Assembly (NCBI GenBank): GCA_021234155.1
Contig: JAJEKV010000032.1
Span: forward strand, 11,538,099-11,602,098
DNA from: Isoetes taiwanensis
Taxonomy: Eukaryota; Streptophyta; Lycopodiopsida; Isoetales; Isoetaceae
Length of the DNA: 64,000 nucleotides
Reading direction: 5' to 3'
Numbering within the stretch: the first letter of the stretch is position 1; each line of letters opens with the position of its first letter. Below, in pieces: positions 42,332 to 52,505 of this stretch. The position numbers and the translations under genes were made by a program. A model generated the notes under the pieces. It worked only from the letters and a program-made list of their open reading frames with translations, had not been told where the DNA came from and did not search any database.

Positions 42332-43460
42332 TTAAGCACTTGTAAGCGGCATCCAGACGGTGATTTCTGCTATCCAGTACCGATTTTGCACCCTACTATA
42401 GCTGAGAACAATAGGTTTGCAACCTTTCTGAGGCATTAGTTCAATGATTTTCCATGCTTGATCCCATGCCCATGCCTTACAAAGGCCATGAAGCAATTGT
42501 GAAGCAAAGGCCATGAAGCATTATACAATTATGAAGCAATTATGAAGCAAAGGCCATGAAACATTATACATTTTCACAATTATGAAGCAATTACGAAGCA
42601 AAGGCCATGAAGCATTATACATTTTCACAGTTGGGAAGGCACCTTTGACAACCATAATAGTAAAGATATTACATGCATTTTTCACTTCGCCCAAGTCACA
42701 AGACTCACAAAAAGGTATCTTGTAGGCATCGAAAGTAGCATCAGAAGTGGTTGCCAAGATTTTATTAAAGAGCTGTAGAGCATTATCTACTTGTCCAGAC
42801 TTACATAACTTTCCAAGTATTATACTGTGCAGTGCAAGATCTGGAACCGGTCCGCAATTATGAATCCTATCAAGAATACTAAAATGTTTGTGAAAACTAC
42901 CATTTGTGAAAATGTTTCAGGAATATAGCCAAGCATAATCATTGTCTGAATAAGCTGGTGAGCTTCATTTACTTTTACAACCTTGCATAGTTCATTAATG
43001 ATACCAGCAGAAGCCATGGATGGGGAACAATTCCCTCATGCATACTACAAGTTTCATAATCAGGAATTGAACCTTGGGATGCCATGTTATGTGATAGGCA
43101 TCATCGGCAACACTTACCTCGAGCATTTCCACATTTGAATGTTTCTGTAGAACAAGATCACCGTCGAGTTTACCTTCTACGACAGCGGCAAATGTCATAC
43201 CTTGTATGTTGGTTTTGCCTCCTAAGATAGCTTCCAGAACTCTGTACGCCTTATTTAGCTGTTGAACTTTGCATAATTCATCAATTAGTAAACCAGAAGT
43301 TATTGATTCAGGACTAAATCTCTTATTAAGCATATGGGATAATGCATGATAAGCATTATCAACAATGCCACATTTGCAAAGTGTGTTGACAAGTACATCG
43401 CATTAACATGTGGAATCATTTGAAGCATGGGGTAGACCAAGCTTTAAAACTTGTGCTGTA
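42332..43460 (-). pseudogene. Pentatricopeptide-repeat (PPR) protein relic
   Basis: PPR proteins bind organellar RNA and act in its editing, splicing or stability. On the minus strand, successive frames give degenerate 35-residue helical repeats: LVNTLCKCGIVDNAYHAL, LLIDELCKVQQLNKAYRVLE, IINELCKVVKVNEAHQLIQ, FCESCDLGEVKNACNIF and LLHGLCKAWAWDQAWKIIE. These match the PPR pattern (..LI..LCK.G....A..L...). Frame changes and stops between them, and no start, mark a dead fragment of a longer gene. A 51-bp (17-codon) in-frame tandem triplication sits at 42516-42640. It borders the LINE at 42.2 kb, which may have disrupted it. Confidence 0.8.
42500..42640. repeat. 51-bp tandem repeat inside the PPR relic
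   Basis: CAATTATGAAGCAAAGGCC and GAAGCATTATACATTTTCAC alternate as three copies of a 51-base unit, the first shortened. On the minus strand it translates as a repeated KMYNASWPLLRNCFIIV (17 residues), so the expansion preserved the reading frame. Confidence 0.85.
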
Positions 43461-44650
43461 ACCATACATCCCTACTAAAATCACGAATATCAAACTCTTG
43501 ATCTTGTAACATTTCTGTCATGTGTTCAAGTGCTGTAATTTCGGGAACATTCTAAAACTCTAAGATATAAGCTCTTGGAGGCCACAAATTAAGACATGCA
43601 TATACCCTGCATGTAATGAAAATCATGTAGCTCTATCAAAGTGCCTGTGCTTTTTTTCTACATTAAGTTAGTTGTGTTGTTTAATTTTAAAACCAACATT
43701 TGTCATGTGACAGTCCTAGATGGGAGCAAATTTGTATTCTGTAAGTTCATTATGCATGCTGTTCATTCATAATCTCATTACCAACATTTCAAACATGGTT
43801 GCATGTGTTAAATCAAGACCAATGGTTACCAATACCCTGCCCTTCAACAGACATTCTTTTTTTTTTGTTTTTTCAGGATGAAATATAGTTGAAACATTGT
43901 TTTAAAGAAAGACTGTGCTCTTGCTCTTGACATTGGTTGGTTGCCAACTAGCTTATCGTTCAAGACTCCCATCTTCTAGCTATTAGAAGGTCTGGGTATC
44001 TTCTAATGAAAAGACAAAGGCAAGAAGACATTTTGGTATTGATGTAGTTTGTCTGTTGATACAAACCTCTGAAAACTGCAACATAAGGCGCCAAGAAGCT
44101 CCAATTCAACAATTTAGCGTTAAAGGGTCAAACGTTATCTTAGCTGTAGCAAGGGCCTGTTAAAGTGCCATCAAAACAAAGATGGTGGCATTAAAAGCTG
44201 GAATTATTCCTATGTATGCAAATGTCATTAAGGCTACCAAAATCTACTGAACTCTTCATCAGGGATATGTGTATCAGATTGTAAGTGATGTGAAGTATTG
44301 TAAGTGATGCCTTATACACAAAACTCTACCAAATAGCAAATATGGGTGCTGAGTAGTCTCATGACTCTACTTTCTGCAGCAGTGGCATAGTGGCTGGCTC
44401 CACAGCAGTATATGGAAATGCAAAGAGGACTATTGATGTTGATCTAAGACCAAGCCCAACTCTGAAATAACATTCATCATGTCCAGCATATTTTTCAGGT
44501 TTCATTGGCAGTATATTCTAGATCAAAGTAAATCTAGTTACGAGGAGAGTTTGCACATTAGAACTTGCCTGAGGAGGATTAGAATTGCCCATTAAAACTG
44601 TCAAAGTCTTATACATCAAGTTAAGATGCTTTCAAGTTTGAAAAAAGAGA
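43461..44650. other. Spacer, no gene recognised
   Basis: AT-rich sequence with stop codons in all frames. No repeat, RNA gene or splice-bounded frame was seen. Confidence 0.45.
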
Positions 44651-44718
44651 ATCTTGCTGAAACTGTACAAACAAAAGCTGAAACTGTACAAACAGTACTC
44701 CCATGTGCATGTCAACAT

Positions 44719-46224
44719 CTATAGCTTCTTCACAAGTTCGTTAAATGATGCATCCATACTCTCCATGATCTTCAGCCGCTTAGCTTCCCAGAAATCGAAC
44801 TTCTCAAGCATTTTTTTCCGTCCTTCTTCCAACTTCACAAGCAGATTATTCTTTTTGTTATCTCTACGGATACGTTTTGTTGGGACATTCTCTTTGTTTT
44901 CAGTAACATCCACCAAATCAATTTTTTCTTCCTCTTCATTAATGGCACCTCCATGGACTGCTTTGCTTACATTAGCCCTTGTCACCATGTACTCGTCTAT
45001 CAACTTGTAAAATTTGAATTCTCTCCTATCATTTCCTGAAATGTTGTTGTGCTGCCTATCTTTGGCATATTGTTTGTTTACTTGCATCCATTTCTTGCGG
45101 CAAGCCTCTGAATCTTTATCAAACTTGGGGCAAACAAAGAACTAGCTTTGTTTCAAGACTTGTTTTCCAAAGATCAATCCCTTGCTTTGGTGGCTTAGAA
45201 AACTCATCTGCCATTCCACCACGGATGTGAATCAAGGATGTTGTCCAAACATCATCCCATCGTCCAAAACTTTTATCCTCTTCTTTTGATTGACCTTCTT
45301 GCTTCCTAATAATCTTTCCCTTTCGTTTAGGTGGCTGCGGTTTTGCAAGCACCTTTCCCTTATCTTCGTCCAAGTTTATCACATGATTCAATGCAACAAG
45401 AGATGGCAAGGTTGCAGTTTGAGGTGGCCTAATACCATATAAAAACCCTGCATGAAATCCTGGATAAGTGCCTTGTTGAAAACCTTGTATTGGAAACATT
45501 GACGGTGGATAATTGGCAAAGGCATTTGGACTAGCAAATGGATTGTTTACACTTCCTCCAATTTCAGCAAAGTTCTTGCCTTGTTCAGACATTTCTCAAG
45601 AGAAAACCTCTGCAATTATAAACAAAGAATAGGACTATTGTCAGTAACAAACATTACTATTAGTAGCAAACAGGAATAAGTTAGACATAAAGCTTGATGC
45701 TGACTATTTAGCCTTGAACCTGGTAATATTAAGGACAATAAGCAGCAGGCTGTAGACTATATAATGCTAAGTATCAAATTATTTATTTTCAAAAACAAGG
45801 TGAATTCACTGTGAGTTTTAATCTCCCTTTATTGTTGCATTATAGCAGTACATATATCTACTGACTTACATAACATCTATTGGAGCAGTGCACAATATTT
45901 TTTGTTTACATTGGATGAAATTTAAGACTTGGACAAGTAGTCTGCTAAGACCATTTGTCTTACAGAAACTACGGAAAACCAATAGGCACACATGAGATTT
46001 ATTAAATTGATCTACTTTGGCATATGGCAACATAATGAATTAGCCAAAGACCTCAACTGTATCCTTATATACCAGAAATGCATTCTAAATTCCTCATTAT
46101 CTACATTATGAGGAATTTAACAACGTCCATTATGCAAAAACTGTGAAATTTGAAGTAAAAATTTTGAAATTTAAACCTGTAGAGAACTTCGAATAACATT
46201 ATCACTACAGATAGAGAACTTACC
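44719..46224 (-). CDS. Myb/SANT-like (trihelix-type) DNA-binding protein, 5'UTR intron, one frameshift
   Basis: The gene structure reads well. A noncoding first exon ends at 46224 at GTAAGT, an intron runs 46223-45610 and ends TTGCAG, and the ATG lies at 45592 17 bases into exon 2. The first frame (45592-45119, 157 codons) has a Pro/Phe/Tyr-rich N-terminus, a Lys-rich nuclear-signal-like patch (PPKRKGKIIRK), then RWDDVWTTSLIHI. The second frame (to 44719) continues with FDKDSEACRKKWMQVNKQY and a Lys/Glu-rich helix. Together they make a trihelix or Myb/SANT-like domain with its spaced tryptophans, as in plant transcription factors and in accessory proteins of Harbinger elements. A one-base shift near 45125 breaks the domain in the middle; an intron cannot explain it (19 bases at most). 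So it is either a recent pseudogene or a sequence error in a real gene. No transposase lies beside it. Confidence 0.6.
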
Positions 46225-46892
46225 ACTATCTGTAGATAGCAGAGCGCGCTCCGGAACTCCTCATTGTGATCGAATCTTTGATCGCTGGTTCTTGGTCCGA
46301 CGTGAAAACCACGTAAACAGGAGTAGCAAACTCACGGGGGACTTCCCCAGTCAATTTCAGATGCCGATGGCAGCTCCACGTAATGGACACGTCAAAAATA
46401 GACCCCCTTTAATGGAATCTCAAGCATGAGTAAAATTATGGACGTGGCATAATATTATTGGATATTTTAATAATTGACACCCAAGTGGAATCTAGGCCCA
46501 ACTATCTCGTGCAATTGACAAGCTAACAGGCTCAAGATAGTTATATCCCGGTTTCGCGGACTCCGACCCAAAAATATCCGCCCGCCGGTATCCCCCGCCT
46601 GTCCCCGACGGGATTGTTCGCATTACTCCATTTCCCCATACTTGACTTGTGTCAACCTAAGCCCAGCCATCATCTAGATTCGGATTCCAGGATCCCTCCC
46701 ACTTATTCCCTATTCCAAGAGCACATCCCATTGACCCTTTCCTGCCCTCTAGTGAGATACTGGCATCTGATGGCCACTTCGGATACAATGCCATCCATCG
46801 AACCTCCAAATGGCAAACCATACCAGACACAAGTTAAATCGGTCTGAATATATCCCAGTCGTCGAAGTCCTCGGTGCATCTCCGCCATCCTT

Positions 46893-46955
46893 ATTGAATA
46901 GAATAGAATAGAATAGAATAGAATAGAATAGAATAGAATAGAATAGAATAGAATA
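46893..46955. repeat. (ATAGA)n pentanucleotide tail of a LINE
   Basis: About twelve GAATA units on the plus strand, which are ATTCT units in the orientation of the LINE, directly follow its 3'UTR. It is the element's tail in place of poly(A). Confidence 0.95.
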
Positions 46956-48001
46956 TAAAGTTTATTAACGTCCAGGAAGCCCGCAGGCTATGGGACAAAC
47001 ATACAATGTCTAGCCGAAAATAAAAACTAGGTACCAAATTTTATCCACATAATCCGTACCCAGGAGTTCACGGATAAATCTGCCAAGATGTGGTAATGTG
47101 GAGAACTCTTGAAACAGTCTGCGCAAATTGGACGTGGGATATTTTGCTCGGAACGCGTCATGCTTAGAACAGGAATATATGGCATGTTCTTCTGTTTCTA
47201 TGCCTTGCCCCCGCAAAGTCTTTGCCATGTATCCAATTTCATCCACCGGCCTTGTTCTATCATAAGATGATGTGAACTCAAGCACATCCGTGCAATAGAT
47301 CAAACCAATCCTGGGAATACATCATAATGCTGCAAGTAGGGCTGAATTATATGTTCATGCTGAGGGTTAAAATCTCTGATATAATATTCGACTTTCTTCT
47401 TACCAGAAAAATTAACATATGCCCAGATAGTCGTCTGTTTAAAATCCTTACTACAAATGTCAATGTGTAGACCCAATCGGTTAAACTATTTCTTCAAATC
47501 TCTGTACCAACAAGGTTTCCCAGCAGTTTCCATTTGAATTGATGCTTGAAGGGCAGCATTAGCTAGTGATGCATCAGTCGTTTTTTTATGCAAGTAGGTC
47601 AAGGTTTTGTTCATAGCATGTACCTCAAGAGGGTAGGATCCGCTATCAAGCAACATTACTTCATAAGGAGTGCATCTCTTTATGCCTAATATCATATGTA
47701 ACCAAGTTTTTTGTATTGCTTCCAGCTCAGGCCACTTTGATCTACACAATGTAGGCTCCCAGATTTCACTAGCATATAATGCAACTGGTAGAACTAAGGC
47801 TTCAAAAAGTTTGTTTTGAAGTGGTTAATAAACAATATGTGCATGTCGACAAACATTGGCCACGGTATAAAAGGCTTTCAGAGCAGCAGCTATACAATTT
47901 TCAACCCCCATTGTCCAAGCATTGCGTCCAACAAATACCTCATGCTCAAGATAGCGATATGAATGAGTACATTCTATCGCCTGTTCTTGATAGAGTACAT
48001 T
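46900..48001 (-). mobile_element. 5'-truncated LINE with (ATTCT)n tail and 10-bp target duplication
   Basis: CTTATTGAAT at 46890-46899 and 48002-48011 flanks the insert exactly. On the minus strand the C-terminal part of a non-LTR polyprotein is readable in three frames: YRYLEHEVFVG, then LFEALVLPVALYASEIWEP and LEAIQKTWLHMILGIKRCTP (47486-47800), then LSSHHLMIEQGRWMKL and ETEEHAIYSCSKHDAFRAKY (47130-47260). The last pairs with GSHRLEIEIGRWTKV and ENENHVF in the copy at 62.9-64 kb, so they are one family. The 3'UTR has AATAAACTTT just before about a dozen ATTCT units. It is short because reverse transcription stopped early. Frame breaks show it is old. Confidence 0.85.
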
Positions 48002-48011
48002 CTTATTGAAT

Positions 48012-49920
48012 CATGCTTCTGGGATCCATAAAATGCTATTCTGAAATATGGATTCGCTCCAGCATGAACCCGACCCACGAAATCCCCATCCGACGTATCC
48101 CAATACGAAGGACGAACCGATCACAATAGCCAAACTACTGCAGTGCATCCTCTTCGTCTGCTCACGATCTTTGGATCCCCTAGGACGAGGTCCTGGAGCC
48201 AGGTATCATGTGGCGCTATTTTGGAATGTGGGATCCATCTCTTGGGAACCCAACCCACGGAATCATTACATGGTGGATGCCGGCTCAAAGGAGTGAAAGC
48301 CAATACATGGTCCTAGCCAGGATTTGTATCGGCGTGCTCCTAGAGACTGGCTAAAGAACCCGTACAAGGGTTTGAAGTAGTGGTTTTGGCTTTCTGAAGA
48401 AAGTGAAATAACCAACAGCCTCCTCACCCGATAGTGGAAAAACTCATGATGCAAAGACAACACAAAAAAGCATCGGTGTCATGGAGACTGACAAGGGTGA
48501 CATTTTATTTGTGATCAGAGTGAAAGGAGTGGAGTACAGATGTATGGATGAAGAGACGGGATTTGGTGAACCATAGGTAGAAAAAAAAAAAGGGTTGCAT
48601 AAATTGGCAAGTTCCACAGGCGCCAAACCCTGGGTCTTTCCATGGGTCTTTCTGCTTAAGAAGAAGACACTACCATCTATGCGAGAGCACGTGATATTGA
48701 TTATAAAATAAACCACAACATGAAAAGGAAATTGCATAAGGCCAAGAAGATGGAGAATACAAAGATAAATAGAGATTAAAGGAAAGCAAGAACTGAAGTT
48801 GCTGGACATACCGATGGAGAGGATAAAGAAACGGATAAGTTGTCGCACAGTGATGGAGAAGGAGTTGTTCCCTAAACTTGAGGCTGGGAAAGTGCAAGAC
48901 GTGTTTATAACTCGAGAGGTTTTTCCATCGTGATTCCTAAAGCTGCTTCCCATCTGAACATAGGCAAGAATCCGGGGGTTTCACATAGTGTAGACAGTAT
49001 ATTAGATGTGAATGGACGATATGGGATCTTTTTTGACCCTAAAGCGTAGGAGTATGTACGGGAAGGGAGTTTTTTTAAAGTCATCTATGACGTACCTCAT
49101 ATGGGAAGGTGTTTTTTGGACCCTACATATATATATGAAGGGTTTTTTGTTGACCTCTTCTTCGCACATGGCACATCCATTTTACACTAAGTGACGTCCC
49201 CAAGTAGAGTCTCTTGCCACCGATCCTATAATGCACATCACTACTACACGCTACCTTACATGTACAGTCTGTTGCTTTCCTTTTTATATTCTATTTTTGG
49301 TTATCAAAGTGGTCAGTGGCAATGCAACAACTCAATCAGCTATCCGGTCGTGTTGACAAGCCCTTTGCTCAAAGTAGATAAGTCTGGATCAGATGTTGAG
49401 TTCCATGTCCACCAGACGGATGTCAATTCATTTACGACAATTTCTGGTCAATTATCTTACGAGGATTGTCGTAGTAATGTCAAATGCATCGGGTCCTATT
49501 TGATATGAGTGTCTTCCCGTTGTCTCGAATTCACACTTATTGGCTCCCACACAATCTGCAGGGCCCTAATTCACTCAACTTTGATTCATAAAATGTGGCA
49601 TCACATCGTGGCCCATCCTCTTATCTTTGGACTTTTCCTTAGAGGTGGCAAGAATGGGAATCAGGGAGCATATGATTGTTTGTTAAGCTTATCCCACACT
49701 GCCTTTGCTCAAAGCACTTGGACTTTAGGGAGTGCTAGTTTTTTCTGCATCCCTATCAACTTCAGGTATAGTGTTTGGTTTCGTTGTGGCACTGACCTTT
49801 GTTTGTTATCAATATGAATATTTGCAGTGGACATTGGAGCCCTTTTATTTTAATAGCAGATCATGAGTCTTTTGTCACACTATAAGCTGACCAGCATGCA
49901 ATTGACATTAATTCCAATTT
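48012..49920. other. No gene recognised; a diverged duplication near 48.05 and 48.2 kb
   Basis: 48035-48090 and 48210-48262 share CTATT.TG.AAT.TGG, GAACCC.ACCCACG and AATC in order, a diverged direct repeat. Further on, plus-strand frames (49191-49508, 49509-49817) have ordinary amino-acid composition but no recognisable motif or splice support. A 169-codon minus-strand frame at 48444-48953 also shows nothing known. Confidence 0.4.
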
Positions 49921-49928
49921 TTTCTCAA

Positions 49929-50047
49929 TAATTGCAGGTTCTTAAATGATGTTTTGAGGAAATGGAAATACGAAGAGGCTGGAATGCACAATGCTCCCTG
50001 TGATGTCCTGGATGTCCCCAGCAAGAGAATGGGATGGACTGTGGCAT
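49929..50047 (+). CDS. Candidate exon, unknown protein
   Basis: Directly after a good acceptor (TCTCAATAATTGCAG, ending 49938) a frame reads FLNDVLRKWKYEEAGMHNAP and continues CDVLDVPSKRMGW to a stop at 50057. The composition is protein-like. No family is recognised. It precedes another candidate exon by about 100 bases. Confidence 0.3.
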
Positions 50048-50147
50048 CTACATTTTAAAATTTGTGCGGAAGTTTATTGTTGACATATAAAGCAAGACAC
50101 ATCAAAACGTAGGCTACTTGCCGACACTGTCATTGCTTTTCTTTTAG

Positions 50148-50400
50148 GTAATTCAGTTCTGGAAGATGGTATCAATGAGCACTCCATTTATACTCCATCT
50201 ACTATTTCTAAATCCATGCTGAGATACACGCTTTCTTCGTTGTCACCAATGGATGGAAAATCAAAGTTGTGGGATCACACTGATTGGATATACATCCCCA
50301 CTGCTGAAGGTTGGGAGCTCCCGGAAGCAGCAATATCATGTTTAGAACAACTCATACAGAATGGAGTTTGGATGTTGACACACAGGTTGCTTCCTGTGTA
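50148..50400 (+). CDS. Candidate exon related to the gypsy 3' extra region
   Basis: After CTTTTCTTTTAG (ending 50147) a frame stays open for 83 codons: NSVLEDGINEHSIY, then a basic Ser-rich stretch, then DWIYIPTAEGWELPEAAISC and LEQLIQNGVW. The last part aligns without gaps to NWIYIANERGWQQPADALHG and LTTFLQNAS in the gypsy element at about 35610-35700 (about half of roughly 30 positions identical, by eye). So this is either an exon of a host gene of that family or a relic of a related retroelement. The end may be a donor at CACACAG|GTTGC (about 50388). Confidence 0.4.
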
Positions 50401-50559
50401 GCCTTGATTTATTTGCTTCAGTTCTCCATCTCACATAAGCGCTTCATTAACTTTTGCAATTCCAACATCAATGTTGCAACTTTCCGATTGGAAGTTGCAC
50501 TTCTCTCCGAATGCACTTATGCTCCTGCATTAGTACACACCTTAGAAAATTGATCAATG

Positions 50560-52090
50560 AATAATTTTTTTTAATTGGAGGTACACCCTAAATTGAATCT
50601 CAATTCAAGAATTGACAACAATACCAGTTTTAACCTTCTCAACCCATATATTAGTGTTAACGGACTACACAATCACTCAGATTCTCTGTCACAATGCTAC
50701 CAACTTTTCTCAAATTCCAAGGCATTTCAGTTGTTCCAGGGGAGGAGGGGAGAGGAGAGGTAGTTTGTACTCATGTGGCCTAAAGCACAAGACTTTCTGT
50801 ATGTAGTCAAGTATAGTAGAACATGTGGCTAATCTCCTCTGGCCAACAAGAAGTAGAAAGGCACCCTCAAGTGAGCCGCCAATATGATCTTTTCATGATA
50901 CTCACGAGTGACTAATTCACAACCTTCACGACATGATCCCTTTAACTTGTCAAAATGATCGTTCCAGGCTTTTCACTGATCTCAAAGAGATTCTTGAAGA
51001 GGTAGCCACAACTGCATGAGTGGTTGTTGCTTCAGAGATTTTACTATTTTGGGCCCAAGACTATTATAGACACATTTACCTTCGTTTCCAATGAATAGAA
51101 GGTAAATGGCCTTCTAGAGCTAAGTGACAAGTGTCCTGAGCATTTAGCAACTGCCAGACATCACCCTATTTGGAGCTTGGCATTTGAGTTTCCCCTATCA
51201 GTGCTTTTGTATGCATCTCCATTCTGGATTTTCCCTGAGCTCAATTCTGTAGATCCTTAGTCGCTTGGTCGTTTCTATTCTCTTCATTTTCTCTTGCTCA
51301 CATTTTTTCCAGAGCATCTCCGTTGCCATAGTCCATTGCTTGCTACCTTTTCCCGGTTCCGCTTTGTCATACTTTTCCTGGCGGCGTACAATTCGTGCTC
51401 TTTCTACAGTTGTTGGCGGGATAACACTTCCATATTAGCTTCTTGTGATCTTAATTGGCATCTATGGTTCAAATTGGCAACCTCTGATAATCGACATCCA
51501 TTCATTTTCCACGGCCTCTGATAATCGACATACACTGATTTTTCGCAGTTCAGCAAAGAGATAGTTTGATTCTTGGAACGCCGTATAGCTACTCCCGGAT
51601 GTGGTAAACCCGGACACATGTTTGAGTTAACCACTGATATGCCTGAGCTTATCACACTTTTGTCCGAGCTAACCACTATTTTTTGGCCGAGATAACCACG
51701 CAGTGAACTGAGCCTGGGACTGTGTTTTGGCATGCTGATCTTTGAATAAAGCTTGCAATCAGCTTCTTGAACGGTTTAATCCGGTGCAAGCACCATTGGA
51801 ATCGCCTTGCCAACCCCTAAAAACCTCATTCCATCAAGAGAGCAGATGATTTGAGCACGGATCAAGCAAGATCAGTGAAAAGAAAGCAGTTCGGATTTGA
51901 TCATCGCCTTTTGTTAAGCAACAGAATTGAGTTTCGTTGGTGCCAGACCAGCGGTTTCTATGCCATTTGTCATTAGAACTGGGTTCCCATCTGTGATTTA
52001 AAGAGAATTTGTTCCCATTTGTTTGTAGATTTGCAGGGATATGCAGACTGCTACCCCAGAAGAAATCAGTTCTAGAAGATGTTTGGTTTC
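50560..52090. other. No gene recognised
   Basis: Only short frames without motifs. GGGGAGGAGGGGAGAGGAGAGG at 50741 is a purine run. From 51.5 kb the words GATAATCGACAT and GCCTCTGATAATCGACAT occur twice within 50 bases, a small direct duplication. Confidence 0.4.
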
Positions 52091-52094
52091 ACGG

Positions 52095-52505
52095 CTGCAA
52101 TAGAGGTTTTGACCGGATCCTTTCTGAGAAGCAATCTTGTTGACATCAGGTTCTGTCGGTTTTCCGTCTTGGTTGGTCTTCGGGGTTTTTGAAAGTCGTT
52201 CTAGTCTTTCCTGGTTTGTCTCAGTCTTTCTCAGTTTCTGCTCAATATTTTGGGAATCATGCAGATTCACTAGTTTAGATCCAGAATGTTCTCAACAATT
52301 ATCTTCAACTTTTCCAATAATGTTTTATGGGGACATTATCTTGTTCCAGAGCCAGCAGTGATTTTTCCACATTATTTATTCTTTCAAAAGATGACTGCAT
52401 TTTTGCTAGCTTTTCTGACTTCAATTTTCTGAATATGGCTATGGCTTTTAGCAGGCTTTGTCGGAAATTTCGGGATTCTGGTTTCTTGTCATTGAACTCT
52501 TATTT
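52095..52505 (-). pseudogene. Coiled-coil-like coding relic, unknown
   Basis: On the minus strand one frame reads NDKKPESRNFRQSLLKAIAI and goes on with Lys/Glu/Leu-rich text (KLKSEKLAKMQSSFERI, VEKSLLALEQ) until a frame change near 52300. After it another frame continues similarly (NIEQKLRKTETNQERLERLS). The heptad-like Leu and charged residues suggest a coiled coil, but I cannot name a family. No start or splice site is clear. Confidence 0.3.

Noticed and set aside
48444-48953. 169-codon minus-strand frame
   Set aside because: The composition is low in charged residues with many Ser/Phe/Ile, like the complement of an A/G-rich strand. No motif, splice site or repeat evidence supports it.
51404-51733. 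109-codon minus-strand frame
   Set aside because: It covers a locally duplicated segment (GATAATCGACAT words) with no family resemblance.
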